64,000 bases of DNA from Bartonella bovis 91-4 (GTDB lineage: Bacteria > Pseudomonadota > Alphaproteobacteria > Rhizobiales > Rhizobiaceae). Made by a program: the position numbers and the translations under genes. Shown in pieces: positions 19,383-29,175 of the stretch. Positions within the stretch are counted from its first letter, which is position 1. Each line of letters starts with the position of its first letter. The DNA lies in NCBI RefSeq assembly GCF_000384965.1, contig NZ_CM001844.1, forward strand, positions 407,341 to 471,340, read 5' to 3'. The notes below the pieces were generated by a model. The model was not told where the DNA came from, ran no database searches, and saw only the letters and a list, made by a program, of their open reading frames with translations.

Positions 19383-21107
19383 CTATTGCTTCGCATGGTC
19401 AAGCATTGTTGTGTCTTGCAAACCAAATTTCAGCTTTTCTTTGATTTTCTCTAAATTCTCTGGTTGTCCATCAATAGCGTGATTCCATTGAAATACTGCT
19501 TCACGTTTGCGCCCAACTTTCCAATAAACATCGCCTAGATGATCGTTTAATGTTGGGTCTTGAGGCTGCAATTTGACGGCAGTTTCCAATATTTCAGCAG
19601 CTTGATTATATTGCTTTAGTTTATAATGGGCCCATCCCAGAGAATCGAGAATGTAACCATTTTTGGGTTGTAATGCTGAGGCTTTTTGAAGCATATATAA
19701 TGATTCTTCAAGTTTTTGATTACGATCAATAAGTGTATAACCTAGATAATTAAGGACTTGCGGCTGATCAGGGAATAATTCAAGTGCTTTTCGTAAATCA
19801 GTTTCGGCTTTTGTCCAATGTTTTAAACGTTCAAATGCAATACCGCGTTGATAAAAGAGTTTCCAATCATCTTTTTGAAAATCTATCCTCTGTGCAATAG
19901 CACGATTCATAACTTTAACAGCTTCAGTAAAGTTATTTTTTTGCATATGAATAGCCGATAGCGCTATATAAATAGTGCGATCATTAGGATATTTTTTCTC
20001 TAATGATGTTAATGATTTAATAGCTTCAGTGTGTTGATTGTTATTGGCAAGTGTTAATGCAAGCTGCAATTGCCCTTCTCTATAATAAGGCGAATGGGGT
20101 GATAAAGCACGATAAAGTTTAATCGCTTGATAAGGATCATTCAATTTAGCAGAGACGTTTGCTAGTTGGAACAATGTAGCGTCATTTTGAGGGTATAAAG
20201 TCAGAGATAATTGTTCGAAGATTCGTGCAACATGTTCTGATTTTCTTCGATTGAGTGTTGTTCCAAAGTCATACAATATTTCACCTGCTCCTTGTTGAGG
20301 TGTTTTAACGGGATTGTCTAAATTAGCGCCTTTTTCAATTTTTTGTCGGATGTTTTTAAGTATCTCTCGACCTGACAATATTTTTTCGCCGTTCTGAATG
20401 GTTTGAATAGCTTGGCTACGCATTTTTTGACGCAATTGAAATGAAGCATAAGCTATAATAATACGTTCATAGGTATCAGGAGAGACCATAGCACCCTGCT
20501 GATTGTTTAATGCTTGCATGAAATATTTTTTTGCATCTTTAGGGCGTTTTGCTAGATCGCTCATAAGAGCAAGGTGGTAGTGTATAAAAAGATTGTACCA
20601 AATAGGTCCTAGAAGCTTTTTAAGATCGGCTATTGCTTGAGAGTGATTACCTGATCCAAATGTAGCCCAAGCGCTTATCACATCAAAAGCTGGGTTATTG
20701 ATTGCAGGAGATGTTTTTGGTTGTGGGAGAGGTTTAATGTCTTTGTAATTTTTTTTGATGAGGCTATCTATTGACAATGTCAGGGAAATGAAAGGGTGAT
20801 GAATATTTTGTTCTTGTAATTTTTTTGCTTGTTTAACAGCCTCTTTAAATGCGCCTACTGAAAGCATTGCTTCGAAGACTTCTTTTTGTGCATCAATGTT
20901 ATTGGGGTTATAGGTAAGCGCTTGTTTAAAATAATTGATAGCAAGATTAGTTTCATTTTCATGATTTGCAACTCTCCCTGCTAGATAAGCACCTGTAAAT
21001 GAGCTTGCATCGGTAGCTGAATCAATTTTGCTATAGGTAAGTGAGGGCATCAACACGATTCCAGCTATAGCGAAAGTAAAAAAGCAAGACTTTATTACAC
21101 AGTGCAT
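19383..21107 (-). CDS. Exported tetratricopeptide repeat protein
   Basis: This 574-residue protein has an N-terminal signal-like segment (CVIKSCFFTFAIAGIVLMPS) followed by many tetratricopeptide repeats across residues 35-560. The clearest are near the C-terminus, for example LNYLGYTLIDRNQKLEESLY and DSLGWAHYKLKQYNQAAEIL. TPR proteins mediate protein contacts; in this order similar proteins near ispE or ispB have no proven role. I prefer the ATG at 21107, nine bases behind AAGAAGG, over the ATG at 21116, which overlaps that site. The gene lies between glyQ and ispB, all on the minus strand. The cysteine in the signal region is not in a clear lipobox. Confidence 0.82.
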   Translation of the reverse strand: MHCVIKSCFFTFAIAGIVLMPSLTYSKIDSATDASSFTGAYLAGRVANHENETNLAINYFKQALTYNPNNIDAQKEVFEAMLSVGAFKEAVKQAKKLQEQNIHHPFISLTLSIDSLIKKNYKDIKPLPQPKTSPAINNPAFDVISAWATFGSGNHSQAIADLKKLLGPIWYNLFIHYHLALMSDLAKRPKDAKKYFMQALNNQQGAMVSPDTYERIIIAYASFQLRQKMRSQAIQTIQNGEKILSGREILKNIRQKIEKGANLDNPVKTPQQGAGEILYDFGTTLNRRKSEHVARIFEQLSLTLYPQNDATLFQLANVSAKLNDPYQAIKLYRALSPHSPYYREGQLQLALTLANNNQHTEAIKSLTSLEKKYPNDRTIYIALSAIHMQKNNFTEAVKVMNRAIAQRIDFQKDDWKLFYQRGIAFERLKHWTKAETDLRKALELFPDQPQVLNYLGYTLIDRNQKLEESLYMLQKASALQPKNGYILDSLGWAHYKLKQYNQAAEILETAVKLQPQDPTLNDHLGDVYWKVGRKREAVFQWNHAIDGQPENLEKIKEKLKFGLQDTTMLDHAKQ

Positions 21108-21200
21108 AGAGCTCATCCTTCTTAAAAATCATGAATTTATTATATGATTTATCAACATATTAGGTTTCTTTGTAGAAAATATTATTATTTGTGCAAATAA

Positions 21201-22217
21201 TCAGTTTACACGCGCAATACAAAAATCAACAATTTCAATGAATGCATTTTTTTGAGGACTTTCCTTCATTGAAGAAAGAGCGTTGATTGCACGTTTTCCA
21301 TAGACGCGTGCCTGTTCTATTGTATCGGTTAGGCTATCATATTTTTCCATTAAATGTCGTGCGTGTGCTAAAGATTCATCATTATTATTATTGTTTTCAA
21401 GAGCTTGTTTCCAAAACGCTTTTTCTATTGCATTACCACGTGTATATGAAAAGATAACAGGCATAGTAATTTTGCCTTCTCGGAAATCATCACCTATATT
21501 TTTTCCTAAATATTCAGCACTGCCACTATAATCAAGTGCATCGTCAACCAATTGAAAAGCTAATCCTAATGATGTGCCATATTCGCGTAATGCTAAACGT
21601 TCCTCATGTTTATACCCAGCGATAATTGGCCCAACTTCAGCGGCTGCTGAAAAAAGTGCAGCTGTTTTTGCATTAATGATTTTAAGATAGTCTGAAACAT
21701 TGGTTTCTATGTTTTGGGCAGCAGCAAGTTGCATGACCTCTCCTTCAGCGATAATTGCTGCAGCGTTTGCTAAAGTAGCAAGCGCTTCCATAGAACCAGC
21801 ATCTACGATCATTTTAAAAGCTTGCCCTAAAAGAAAATCACCAACAAGTATACTTGCTTTATTTCCCCAAATCATTCGTGCGGTAGATTTTCCACGGCGG
21901 AGATTACTTTCATCGACTACATCATCGTGCAGTAAAGTTGCTGTGTGCATAAATTCAATTGCTGTTGCAAGCTTTATATGCCCGTCACCTTGATATCCAA
22001 ACATATCAGCTGAAGCTAGTGTAATCATTGGACGCAATCGCTTTCCTCCCGATGAAATAAGATGGTTGCAAATTTCAGGGATCATTTCGACATCTGCTTG
22101 AGCCATAGAGATAATTAATTGGTTTACGCGCTCCATATCATCTTTGGTGAGGTTGATGAGAGCTTGTGAAGAAACCTGGTTATTTTTTTTATGATCTTGT
22201 TTTATGACAGCACCCAA
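21201..22217 (-). CDS. ispB: Polyprenyl diphosphate synthase (octaprenyl/decaprenyl type)
   Basis: The 338-residue enzyme has both aspartate-rich motifs of trans-prenyl transferases: LLHDDVVDESNLRRGK near residues 97-112 and LVDDALDYSG near 230. It condenses isopentenyl diphosphate units into the long side chain of ubiquinone, upstream of ubiA and ubiG in this window. The chain length made cannot be read from the sequence. A TAGGAG site seven bases before a TTG codon at 22217 supports that start. The motif 2 sequence DDALD, in place of DDxxD with a leading polar residue, is normal for this group. It is divergent from the methyltransferase at 22475. Confidence 0.93.
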   Translation of the reverse strand: MGAVIKQDHKKNNQVSSQALINLTKDDMERVNQLIISMAQADVEMIPEICNHLISSGGKRLRPMITLASADMFGYQGDGHIKLATAIEFMHTATLLHDDVVDESNLRRGKSTARMIWGNKASILVGDFLLGQAFKMIVDAGSMEALATLANAAAIIAEGEVMQLAAAQNIETNVSDYLKIINAKTAALFSAAAEVGPIIAGYKHEERLALREYGTSLGLAFQLVDDALDYSGSAEYLGKNIGDDFREGKITMPVIFSYTRGNAIEKAFWKQALENNNNNDESLAHARHLMEKYDSLTDTIEQARVYGKRAINALSSMKESPQKNAFIEIVDFCIARVN

Positions 22218-22474
22218 TTGTTTACTCCTAGAGTGTTTTCAATAGATATAAATAAGCTTTATTTTCTATTTGTAGCATAAAGCGGGATTACTTTTGACTC
22301 AAGCTTTGATACTACCCTGAAGTAGAAGTTTTTATATTTATAGAAGAATGTTTTTTCTACGCTTAGGAAATATAATTATTATGGTAAGTCAATAATTTTG
22401 AAATTAAAATAGTTAATTATAATTAGAAAAAGGACAATATAGGGATTATATGTTGGGCTTACGGATGGATAGCG

Positions 22475-23254
22475 ATGACAAGTCATAGTGATGAGACAAT
22501 TGATGAATTTCATCGTGGGAAGTTTTACTTAGTTCAACCACGTTTGCAAGGGCATCGTTCTGGTATGGACGCTATGTTGTTAGCTAGTCTGGTTCCTAAT
22601 CACTTTAAAGGAAAGGTTGTTGATTTAGGTGCAGGTGCAGGTGCAGCGGGATTAGCAGTTGCTTCACGTTGTTTTGAAACTCATGTTACATTAGTTGAAC
22701 GGTCAGCTTTTATGATATCTTATGCTCAAAAAACGCTTGCGCTGAAACAAAATAAAAAGTTATCTGACCGAGTGTGCTTGTTAGAAGCAGATGTTGCTTT
22801 AAAAGGTAATGCACGCTTAAAGGCAGGTCTGATGGATAATGTTTTTGATTTTGCGATTATGAATCCACCTTTTAATAATCCTGTGGATCGCAAAACACCT
22901 GATGAACAAAAATCTGAGGCACATGTTATGCCTGAAGCAATGTTTGACAATTGGTTACGCAGTGCAGCGGCAATTATTAAACCAGGTGGATATCTAGGGT
23001 TGATTGCACGCCCCCAATCACTTAATGATATATTACATGCTTTGGAGGGGCGCTTTGGTAATATATGTATAATTCCCGTTCACTCTCGAGCTAAAACGGC
23101 TGCAACTCGTATTTTGTTTTATGCAAAACGGGGAAGTCGAGCAGCTTTATCTATATTGCCGGCATTAATTGTGCATGAAGGTGAAGGTCATGCTTTTTCA
23201 CCACATGTTGATGCAATTAATAATGGGTGTATAAGTTTATGGGAACTTTTTTAA
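22475..23254 (+). CDS. TrmN6-like SAM-dependent methyltransferase
   Basis: The protein (259 residues) has a methyltransferase motif I (VVDLGAGAGAAGLAV near residues 49-63) and the NPPFN motif near 130 that marks enzymes methylating an exocyclic amine in nucleic acid. The N-terminal part (FHRGKFYLVQPRLQGHRSGMDAML) fits the TrmN6 family, which makes m6A37 in tRNA-Val. The exact target is inferred from the family. It precedes the S49 peptidase gene by 99 bases, an arrangement also known in Rhizobium and Brucella. The start ATG has no strong ribosome binding site but gives the usual N-terminus. Confidence 0.85.
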   Translation: MTSHSDETIDEFHRGKFYLVQPRLQGHRSGMDAMLLASLVPNHFKGKVVDLGAGAGAAGLAVASRCFETHVTLVERSAFMISYAQKTLALKQNKKLSDRVCLLEADVALKGNARLKAGLMDNVFDFAIMNPPFNNPVDRKTPDEQKSEAHVMPEAMFDNWLRSAAAIIKPGGYLGLIARPQSLNDILHALEGRFGNICIIPVHSRAKTAATRILFYAKRGSRAALSILPALIVHEGEGHAFSPHVDAINNGCISLWELF

Positions 23255-23353
23255 TGATATCTTGTGTTTTTTAGCTTATTTCTTAAATTCGAGTTAGGCT
23301 TTTTATTTATTTTCGAGTCACATTTTCTCGATTTCTTATAGGGAGATTTTATT

Positions 23354-24205
23354 TTGATTGACAATATTAAAAATCTTGTTCCACGTCGTTTTCTTTCCAA
23401 TAAACTTGAAATTCCTGTAGTACGTCTTCATGGGGCAATTATGGATTCAACTTCAGTTATGGCCCGTACGCTTTCATTGGGTAGATGTGCTTCCCTTTTA
23501 GATAAGGCTTTTGCCGATAAAAAAGCACCAGCTGTTGTTTTAATTATCAATTCTCCTGGTGGTTCACCTGTGCAGTCACGTCTCATTTTTCAGCGTATTC
23601 GGGATTTGGCAAATGAGAAGAATAAACAGGTTCTCGTATTTATTGAAGATGTAGCAGCATCAGGTGGTTATATGATTGCTTGCGCCGGAGATGAAATTTT
23701 TGCTGATCCTTCTTCTATTGTGGGTTCTATTGGGGTTGTCTCAGCTTCTTTTGGTTTTCCTGAGCTTTTGAAGAAAATTGGTGTGGAGCGTCGTGTTTAT
23801 ACAGCAGGAAAAAACAAGGTTGTATTAGATCCATTTCAGCCAGAAAAGAAGATGGGTGTTGAACATTTGAAATCTTTGCAACTTGAAGTTCACCAAATTT
23901 TTATTGATTTAGTTAAAGAGCGACGTGCATCGAAGTTATCAGATGATTCAGATATTTTTACAGGGATGTTTTGGAGTGGAAAAAAAGGTGTTGAGCTTGG
24001 CTTGGTTGATCAATTGGGTGATGTGCGCTCTGTTATTAAAAGTCGGTTTGGTCATGAAACAAAACTTCGATTAATTTCTCCTTCCAAGAGCTTTTTAGGA
24101 CCTAAAATGCCTTCGGGGATTACTTCTGATATGGTTTATACAGTAGTTGATAGTGCGTGGATGGCAGCAGAAGAGCGTGCGCTTTGGCAACGATATGGTT
24201 TGTAG
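23354..24205 (+). CDS. S49 family peptidase (SppA/SohB-like)
   Basis: This 283-residue serine peptidase belongs to the signal-peptide-peptidase group. The serine nucleophile is in VAASGGYMIACAGDEI (about residues 98-113), the general-base lysine is in TAGKNKVVLDPF (about 152-163), and the oxyanion-hole segment INSPGGSPVQS lies near 64-74. Unlike long SppA there is one catalytic domain and no evident membrane anchor or signal peptide. It begins with TTG behind a GGGAGA site. Family members degrade cleaved signal peptides or membrane proteins. It is followed closely by a small membrane-protein gene and ispE on the same strand. Confidence 0.9.
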   Translation: MIDNIKNLVPRRFLSNKLEIPVVRLHGAIMDSTSVMARTLSLGRCASLLDKAFADKKAPAVVLIINSPGGSPVQSRLIFQRIRDLANEKNKQVLVFIEDVAASGGYMIACAGDEIFADPSSIVGSIGVVSASFGFPELLKKIGVERRVYTAGKNKVVLDPFQPEKKMGVEHLKSLQLEVHQIFIDLVKERRASKLSDDSDIFTGMFWSGKKGVELGLVDQLGDVRSVIKSRFGHETKLRLISPSKSFLGPKMPSGITSDMVYTVVDSAWMAAEERALWQRYGL

Positions 24206-24285
24206 TTGGAACATCATTTCAATCTACGCTTAATTTAATTAGCCATTTTACTTAGAAGCTCTTGCAAGAAAGAAAGGGATTTTAA

Positions 24286-24465
24286 ATGATTCGGCTTATT
24301 TTATTCAGCTTAGTTGGTGTGGTGACCTTATATCTTTATTATTTGTTTAAGCGTCAGTTATACTGGTATTGGGTATTGCAACGTGTTTGCTATACAAGAG
24401 TTAAGTCGCGTACGGATATAAAAGGAACTCTTGTGAAAGATCTTTCACAGGTGGATATTACGTAA
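24286..24465 (+). CDS. Small membrane protein of 59 residues
   Basis: This short ORF has a good ribosome binding site (AGAAAGGGA) ahead of its ATG, and its stop codon directly abuts the ATG of ispE. It encodes one hydrophobic segment (LILFSLVGVVTLYLYYLF) and a basic C-terminal tail (RQLYWYWVLQRVCYTRVKSR). The tight packing between the S49 peptidase and ispE, and the membrane-then-basic pattern, argue that it is real. I do not recognise the family. It may be a single-pass inner-membrane protein translated together with ispE. Confidence 0.65.
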   Translation: MIRLILFSLVGVVTLYLYYLFKRQLYWYWVLQRVCYTRVKSRTDIKGTLVKDLSQVDIT

Positions 24466-25374
24466 ATGATATCAGGTATGCAAGCTTCTCTTAAAGAGGG
24501 TCTTCGTATTTTAACACCTATTAAGTTGAATCTGGCTTTGCATGTCGTGGGTCAGCGCGCTGATAGTTACCATTTGTTAGAAAGTTTGGTCTATTTTAGC
24601 CTTAGTGGTGATTGTTTAAATTATATACCTTTTACAAAAGATCAATTTGTTGTAAAAGGTCCTTTTGCTGATGGACTTGTTGCTGATTCAGATAATCTAG
24701 TTATTCGCGCTCGTGATTTAATGCGCAAGATATTTCCTGAAAATGCTAAACCTGCCTTTTTTCAACTTGTTAAAACATTGCCTATTGCTTCGGGTATTGG
24801 TGGTGGATCAGGAAATGCTGCTGGGGTTCTTAGTATATTGCGTCGGCAGTGGAATCTTAGTTGTTCTTGTGAGGAATTAGCAGAAATTAGTTTGGCACTT
24901 GGTGCTGATGTACCGATGTGTCTGTTTGCATTAGAATACCAGCAGCCACTTTTTATTCAAGGGATTGGTGATGATATAATGCGGCTAAAAGAAGCCTGTT
25001 CTATTGCAATGGTATTAGTAAATCATGGTCAACAAATTGCAACACCCACTATTTTTCAGGCTTTAGAAAAACGTGATCGTCCTCATTTAAAGATTGATCC
25101 AACGGCTTTAAAGACGGTTTTTTCATTGGTTGAAGCTTTAAAAGAAACGCGTAATGATCTTTTTGCTCCTGCATTAAAAATTGCACCTCAATTGGCTGAT
25201 GTTTTATATGCATTAGATAAAAGTGGAGCTCTTTTTTCTCGCATGTCTGGTTCGGGTGCAACTTGCTTTGGTATTTTTAAAGATCAACAAGCAGCACAGA
25301 AAGCAGCTTTCCTTATTAAATCGGCACATCCAAATTGGTTTGTTAAATCAATTATGACTGTGGGAAGGTTTTGA
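24466..25374 (+). CDS. ispE: 4-diphosphocytidyl-2-C-methyl-D-erythritol kinase
   Basis: The 302-residue protein is a GHMP-family kinase of the non-mevalonate isoprenoid pathway. It has the N-terminal [19 protein letters not shown] substrate motif, the ATP loop [17 protein letters not shown] near residues 103-119, and the C-terminal [14 protein letters not shown] glycine motif near 258-271. It phosphorylates CDP-methylerythritol. Two other enzymes of this route, dxs and ispH, are in the window but not adjacent. The ATG at 24466 abuts the preceding stop; an ATG at 24478 is a possible alternative start. Typical length, no defects. Confidence 0.95.
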   Translation: MISGMQASLKEGLRILTPIKLNLALHVVGQRADSYHLLESLVYFSLSGDCLNYIPFTKDQFVVKGPFADGLVADSDNLVIRARDLMRKIFPENAKPAFFQLVKTLPIASGIGGGSGNAAGVLSILRRQWNLSCSCEELAEISLALGADVPMCLFALEYQQPLFIQGIGDDIMRLKEACSIAMVLVNHGQQIATPTIFQALEKRDRPHLKIDPTALKTVFSLVEALKETRNDLFAPALKIAPQLADVLYALDKSGALFSRMSGSGATCFGIFKDQQAAQKAAFLIKSAHPNWFVKSIMTVGRF

Positions 25375-25501
25375 TAAGTAATGTGAAGACTAAGAGCTTC
25401 TGTTTATAGTAATAATTGATTAATTTTATGTTTTTCTGTTTAATATGAAATTCTTTATTCATATTCAAATACATTTGGAAAAGAGAAATAATTTCTTTAT
25501 G

Positions 25502-25517
25502 ACCCTTTAAAAAGGGT
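25502..25517 (+). repeat. Compact inverted repeat
   Basis: ACCCTTT and AAAGGGT form a seven-pair hairpin with a two-base spacer, which in RNA would open to a larger loop. It is followed by TAGTTT rather than a true T tract, so it is only a weak terminator candidate for ispE. Confidence 0.4.
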
Positions 25518-25531
25518 AGTTTAAAATAATT

Positions 25532-25547
25532 TTACTCAGTTGAGTAA
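25532..25547. repeat. Compact palindrome
   Basis: TTACTCA and TGAGTAA are perfect reverse complements separated by GT. The 16-base near-palindrome could be a protein-binding dyad or part of a transcript-end structure with the repeat 14 bases upstream. Confidence 0.4.
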
Positions 25548-25990
25548 TAGGTATTTTTGAAGTGCTATTAGCAATAATATATTTATGTAGGTAAAGATAG
25601 GGGTTGCTCTTTCATTGAGATTATTATCACAATGTTTTTTTGTTTAGAAGGTTGGAAATGTTTACGCGAAAAACTTTAAGACCTTTTTTAAACAAATAAA
25701 TTAAGGGAGTTTTGGTTATATTTTCGCAGAGTTTTTTATTGAAATGGTTGATGTTGTAATAATCTTATCATGTACAAGAGTGTGAGATAATCAATGGAAT
25801 TTTCGTTTTTATTTTCCAGATTTGATTAAGGCATGTAAGTATGGATAAATAATATTTTATTGGAAAACTAATGCTTCCCCTATACTTGAATCTTTTTGTT
25901 ATCGTGTTGTTTGAGAGTGAAAGAATATTAGAGTAAGCTATTTTTTCTGTAGGGCTTGCGGAAAATGAGTGGTAATGCAAAAATAAATAT

Positions 25991-26662
25991 ATGTTTCGTC
26001 ATGTTCGCAATTTGTCAAATGTATTTAATATGCCACTTCAACCAGATTTTTCACACGAATTGGATTTACAAGAACAAGGTTTCTTTTATATAGCAGGTGT
26101 TGACGAAGTTGGGCGAGGGCCTTTAGCTGGACCTGTAGTAACAGCAGCAGTTATCTTAGATAAAAACCACATTCCTGAAGGACTGAATGATTCAAAAAAA
26201 TTTTCTGCTCAACAGCGCAATCAACTTTATGGTAAAATTTTGCAGAATGCATTGACGATTTCTGTGGCAAGTATTTGCGCCCGTGCGATTGATCAATCTG
26301 ATATCAGAAAAGCAACTTTAGAAGCAATGCGTCGCTGTATTACGGGGCTTGCCATTCCAGCTCATTATGTGTTGGTTGATGGGCGTGATATTCCACCTCA
26401 TTTGCCGTGTCCAGCAACTGCTTTGATCAAAGGTGATCAACGTTCGGTTTCAATTGCGGCAGCATCCATTATTGCCAAAGTAACACGTGATCGAATGATG
26501 GAATGTGCTGGGCGGGTTTATAAAGGTTATGGTTTAGAAAAACATGTAGGTTACGCAACAGTAGCACATCGTACGGCTATCACTCAATATGGACCCATTT
26601 TAGGGTTGCATCGTTATAGTTTTGCACCACTGAAAGAAGATTATAAGGATGATATTTTATGA
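25991..26662 (+). CDS. rnhB: Ribonuclease HII
   Basis: RNase HII removes ribonucleotides from DNA by cutting RNA-DNA hybrids. The 223-residue sequence has the first acidic pair in [15 protein letters not shown] near residues 36-50, a second aspartate in LVDGRDIP near 126-133, and the [21 protein letters not shown] segment near 144-164. A roughly 35-residue N-terminal extension precedes the conserved core, as in relatives. Its stop overlaps the start of the Sua5 gene by four bases (ATGA), giving a tight three-gene operon with the FAD oxidase. In related genomes rnhB is often placed after atpF or near ccrM, so this position reflects rearrangement. RNase HI is also present at 47748. Confidence 0.95.
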   Translation: MFRHVRNLSNVFNMPLQPDFSHELDLQEQGFFYIAGVDEVGRGPLAGPVVTAAVILDKNHIPEGLNDSKKFSAQQRNQLYGKILQNALTISVASICARAIDQSDIRKATLEAMRRCITGLAIPAHYVLVDGRDIPPHLPCPATALIKGDQRSVSIAAASIIAKVTRDRMMECAGRVYKGYGLEKHVGYATVAHRTAITQYGPILGLHRYSFAPLKEDYKDDIL

Positions 26663-27621
26663 CAATCCTGCCTCTTAATAGTGCTTCAATAAAAAAAGCA
26701 GTTGAAGTCCTTAAGCAGGGTCAATTAGTAGCTTTGCCGACAGAAACTGTTTATGGATTGGCTGGAGATGCAACTAATGGAAAAGCAGTTGCTTCTATTT
26801 TTTTCACAAAAAAACGGCCGCAATTTAATCCCCTTATTGTTCATGTAAGTGACATTGTTATGGCAGAACATTATGTGGAAATTGATGTGCTTTCACGTCG
26901 ATTCATGGAAGCATTTTGGCCGGGACCTTTGACATTAGTTTTACCCTTAAAGGTTAATCATAATATTCATCCTTTAACGACTTCTGGTCTTGATACATTA
27001 GCTGTTCGTTTTCCTGTTGGTGGTTTTGCAGAAGTTATTCGACATTTTGGTCGACCTTTAGCTGCTCCCAGTGCAAATCAATCGGGGGGTCTTAGTCCTA
27101 CTTCAGCTGTATCTGTATTTGCCTCTTTAGGGGTATCAGTGCCTTTAATTATTGATGGAGGATCTTCTAAGATAGGGCTTGAATCAACAATTATTAAGGT
27201 TTTTAATCAAAATGTCTATTTATTGCGTCCTGGAGGGTTAACTACTGAAGAAATTGAAGAAGTGGCGGGGCAGTCTTTAAAACGATTAGATCAACATGAT
27301 GCAATTGAGGCACCAGGTATGTTAAAGTCACATTATGCTCCTAATGCTTTGGTACGTTTAAATGCACAAAAAGTAGAGAGTAACGAAGCACTTTTAGCAT
27401 TTGGTCCGAAGCGCATTGTAGGTTCTGAAAATGCTATTTCTATTTTAAATTTAAGTGAAAGTGGTCAATTGGAAGAAGCTGCATTCCATTTGTTTGACTA
27501 TATGAAACAGTTGGATTCATTAAATGTAAAGTGCATTGCAGTGGAGTCTATTCCATTTTACGGATTGGGTGTAGCTATTAATGATCGTTTAATGCGTGCT
27601 GCAGCTCCAAGAGGGGAATGA
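26659..27621 (+). CDS. L-threonylcarbamoyladenylate synthase (Sua5 type)
   Basis: The 320-residue protein makes threonylcarbamoyl-AMP for the universal t6A37 modification of ANN-decoding tRNAs. The YrdC domain (about residues 8-190) carries the [15 protein letters not shown] motif near 27-41 and a [13 protein letters not shown] loop. A linker ([11 protein letters not shown] near 215) and a C-terminal Sua5 domain follow, so this is the long Sua5 form rather than the short TsaC form. It overlaps rnhB upstream and the FAD oxidase downstream by four bases each. No abnormality is seen. Confidence 0.93.
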   Translation: MTILPLNSASIKKAVEVLKQGQLVALPTETVYGLAGDATNGKAVASIFFTKKRPQFNPLIVHVSDIVMAEHYVEIDVLSRRFMEAFWPGPLTLVLPLKVNHNIHPLTTSGLDTLAVRFPVGGFAEVIRHFGRPLAAPSANQSGGLSPTSAVSVFASLGVSVPLIIDGGSSKIGLESTIIKVFNQNVYLLRPGGLTTEEIEEVAGQSLKRLDQHDAIEAPGMLKSHYAPNALVRLNAQKVESNEALLAFGPKRIVGSENAISILNLSESGQLEEAAFHLFDYMKQLDSLNVKCIAVESIPFYGLGVAINDRLMRAAAPRGE

Positions 27622-29033
27622 AAGTGGAGCAGGGTTTAATTGAGTGTTTTAGAAAAATTGTTGGTTCTGCGAATGCTATCACAGATCAATCTTTGATTGC
27701 ACCATATTTGCTTGAAAATCGTGGGCTTTTTCATGGAAAAACGCCTTTGCTTTTACGGCCATCTTCAACAGATGAGGTATCGTCTATTATGCGTTTGGCC
27801 AGCAAAACACGTACACCAATTGTACCTCAAGGAGGAAATACTGGTCTTGTGGGTGCTCAGCAGCCAGATGATAGTGGGCGTAGTGTTGTTTTATCTATGG
27901 AACGCTTGAATAAGATTCGATTAGTTAATCCTGAGGGTAATTTTGCTGTAGTAGAAGCTGGTGTTATTTTGCATACTTTACAAAAAAAGGCAGATGAAGT
28001 AGGTCGTTTATTCCCTCTTTCTTTAGGCTCAGAAGGTTCCTGTCAAATAGGGGGGAATCTTTCATCTAATGCTGGAGGGACAGCTGTTTTAGCTTATGGT
28101 AATATGCGTGAGCTTTGTCTTGGTTTGGAAATTGTTTTGCCTGATGGGCGTATTTTAGATGATTTGCGTTTTGTTAAAAAGGACAATAGCGGTTATAATT
28201 TGAAAGATCTTTTTATTGGTTCGGAAGGGACTTTGGGGGTTATCACTGCAGCGGCTTTAAAGCTTTTTCCAAAGCCCAAAGGAAAAGCAGTTGCTTTTGT
28301 AGGTTTGCGCAGTCCGGCTAATGCTTTAAAGTTTTTATCCCTTGCTCAAGGTTGTGGGGGGGCATTTTTGACTGGTTTTGAGCTTATGGGAAAACTCAGC
28401 TTACAAATGGCTTTAAACTATATGATGCATGCTAATTCGCTTTTTGAGCATGAGCATGAATGGTATGTTTTAATTAATATTTCATCGTTACGTAGTGATG
28501 ATGAAGCGCTATCGGTGTTAAACGTTATTTTGGAAACAGCTTTAAAAGATAATATTATAGAAGATGCGATTGTGACACAGTCATTAAAACAGCAAGATTT
28601 TTTTTGGCAATTGCGTGATAATATATCACCAGCGCAGAAGTTAGCAGGAGGGTCTATTAAGCATGATATTGCGGTACCTATTGCTTCCATTCCTGACTTT
28701 ATTGCTCAAGCTGCTCTTATTGTTGAAGAGATTGCCCCAGGTGCACGGGTGGTGTGTTTTGGTCATATGGGTGATGGGAACCTCCATTATAATATTACGC
28801 AACCTATAGGGGCTGATACTGCATCATTTTTGCAATTATACTCACAAATGAATGACCGGATTCATTATTTAGTGATGCATTATCAGGGTGCATTTTCTGC
28901 TGAACATGGAATTGGGCAGCTCAAGCGGAGAGAACTACGCACTTTTAAATCACCCGTTTCATTAGAAATTATGGATGCGATTAAAAAGATATTCGATCCT
29001 TTAGAAATTATGAATCCTGGAAAAGTGTTGTAA
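27618..29033 (+). CDS. FAD-linked 2-hydroxyacid dehydrogenase (GlcD/D2HGDH family)
   Basis: This 471-residue flavoprotein has the VAO-type FAD domain: PIVPQGGNTGLVGAQQP near residues 72-88 and SEGSCQIGGNLSSNAGGT near 137-154. Its C-terminal FAD-oxidase domain has GHMGDGNLHYNI near 384-395, whose histidines bind a metal, and SAEHGIGQLKR near 431. Family members oxidise D-lactate, D-2-hydroxyglutarate or glycolate; the pattern is closest to D-2-hydroxyglutarate dehydrogenase-like proteins, but the substrate is not certain. It is the third gene of the rnhB-Sua5 operon, with a four-base overlap. An association of this enzyme with Sua5 has no obvious functional meaning. Confidence 0.88.
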   Translation: MKVEQGLIECFRKIVGSANAITDQSLIAPYLLENRGLFHGKTPLLLRPSSTDEVSSIMRLASKTRTPIVPQGGNTGLVGAQQPDDSGRSVVLSMERLNKIRLVNPEGNFAVVEAGVILHTLQKKADEVGRLFPLSLGSEGSCQIGGNLSSNAGGTAVLAYGNMRELCLGLEIVLPDGRILDDLRFVKKDNSGYNLKDLFIGSEGTLGVITAAALKLFPKPKGKAVAFVGLRSPANALKFLSLAQGCGGAFLTGFELMGKLSLQMALNYMMHANSLFEHEHEWYVLINISSLRSDDEALSVLNVILETALKDNIIEDAIVTQSLKQQDFFWQLRDNISPAQKLAGGSIKHDIAVPIASIPDFIAQAALIVEEIAPGARVVCFGHMGDGNLHYNITQPIGADTASFLQLYSQMNDRIHYLVMHYQGAFSAEHGIGQLKRRELRTFKSPVSLEIMDAIKKIFDPLEIMNPGKVL

Positions 29034-29175
29034 ATTGAAAATCGTGAACATTTTTCTATTCTTATTAAGGTTTTGATAACTGAGAAAAAACCAAATTTTT
29101 TACCTAAAGCTTAATAATTCAATGAGAAAAAGGTATTATAGAATATATGTTATTGAAAAAAATTGGGGAAACTAC

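Larger units (their letters stand above)
25375..25990. other. Gene-poor interval after ispE
   Basis: These 616 bases hold no supported gene. Two compact perfect inverted repeats, 25502-25517 and 25532-25547, lie side by side about 130 bases after ispE. The rnhB promoter should be in the right part. A 70-codon minus-strand ORF here was rejected. Confidence 0.6.

Noticed and set aside
22440..22500. Short frame ending LGLRMDSDDKS that overlaps the start of the TrmN6-like gene
   Set aside because: I considered it as the tail of a lost DUF2007 gene, which in some relatives lies here. The residues do not match that family well enough.
25768..25980. 70-codon minus-strand ORF in the gap before rnhB
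   Set aside because: It begins with TTG, has no ribosome binding site, runs against the neighbouring gene, and its composition looks like translated AT-rich spacer.
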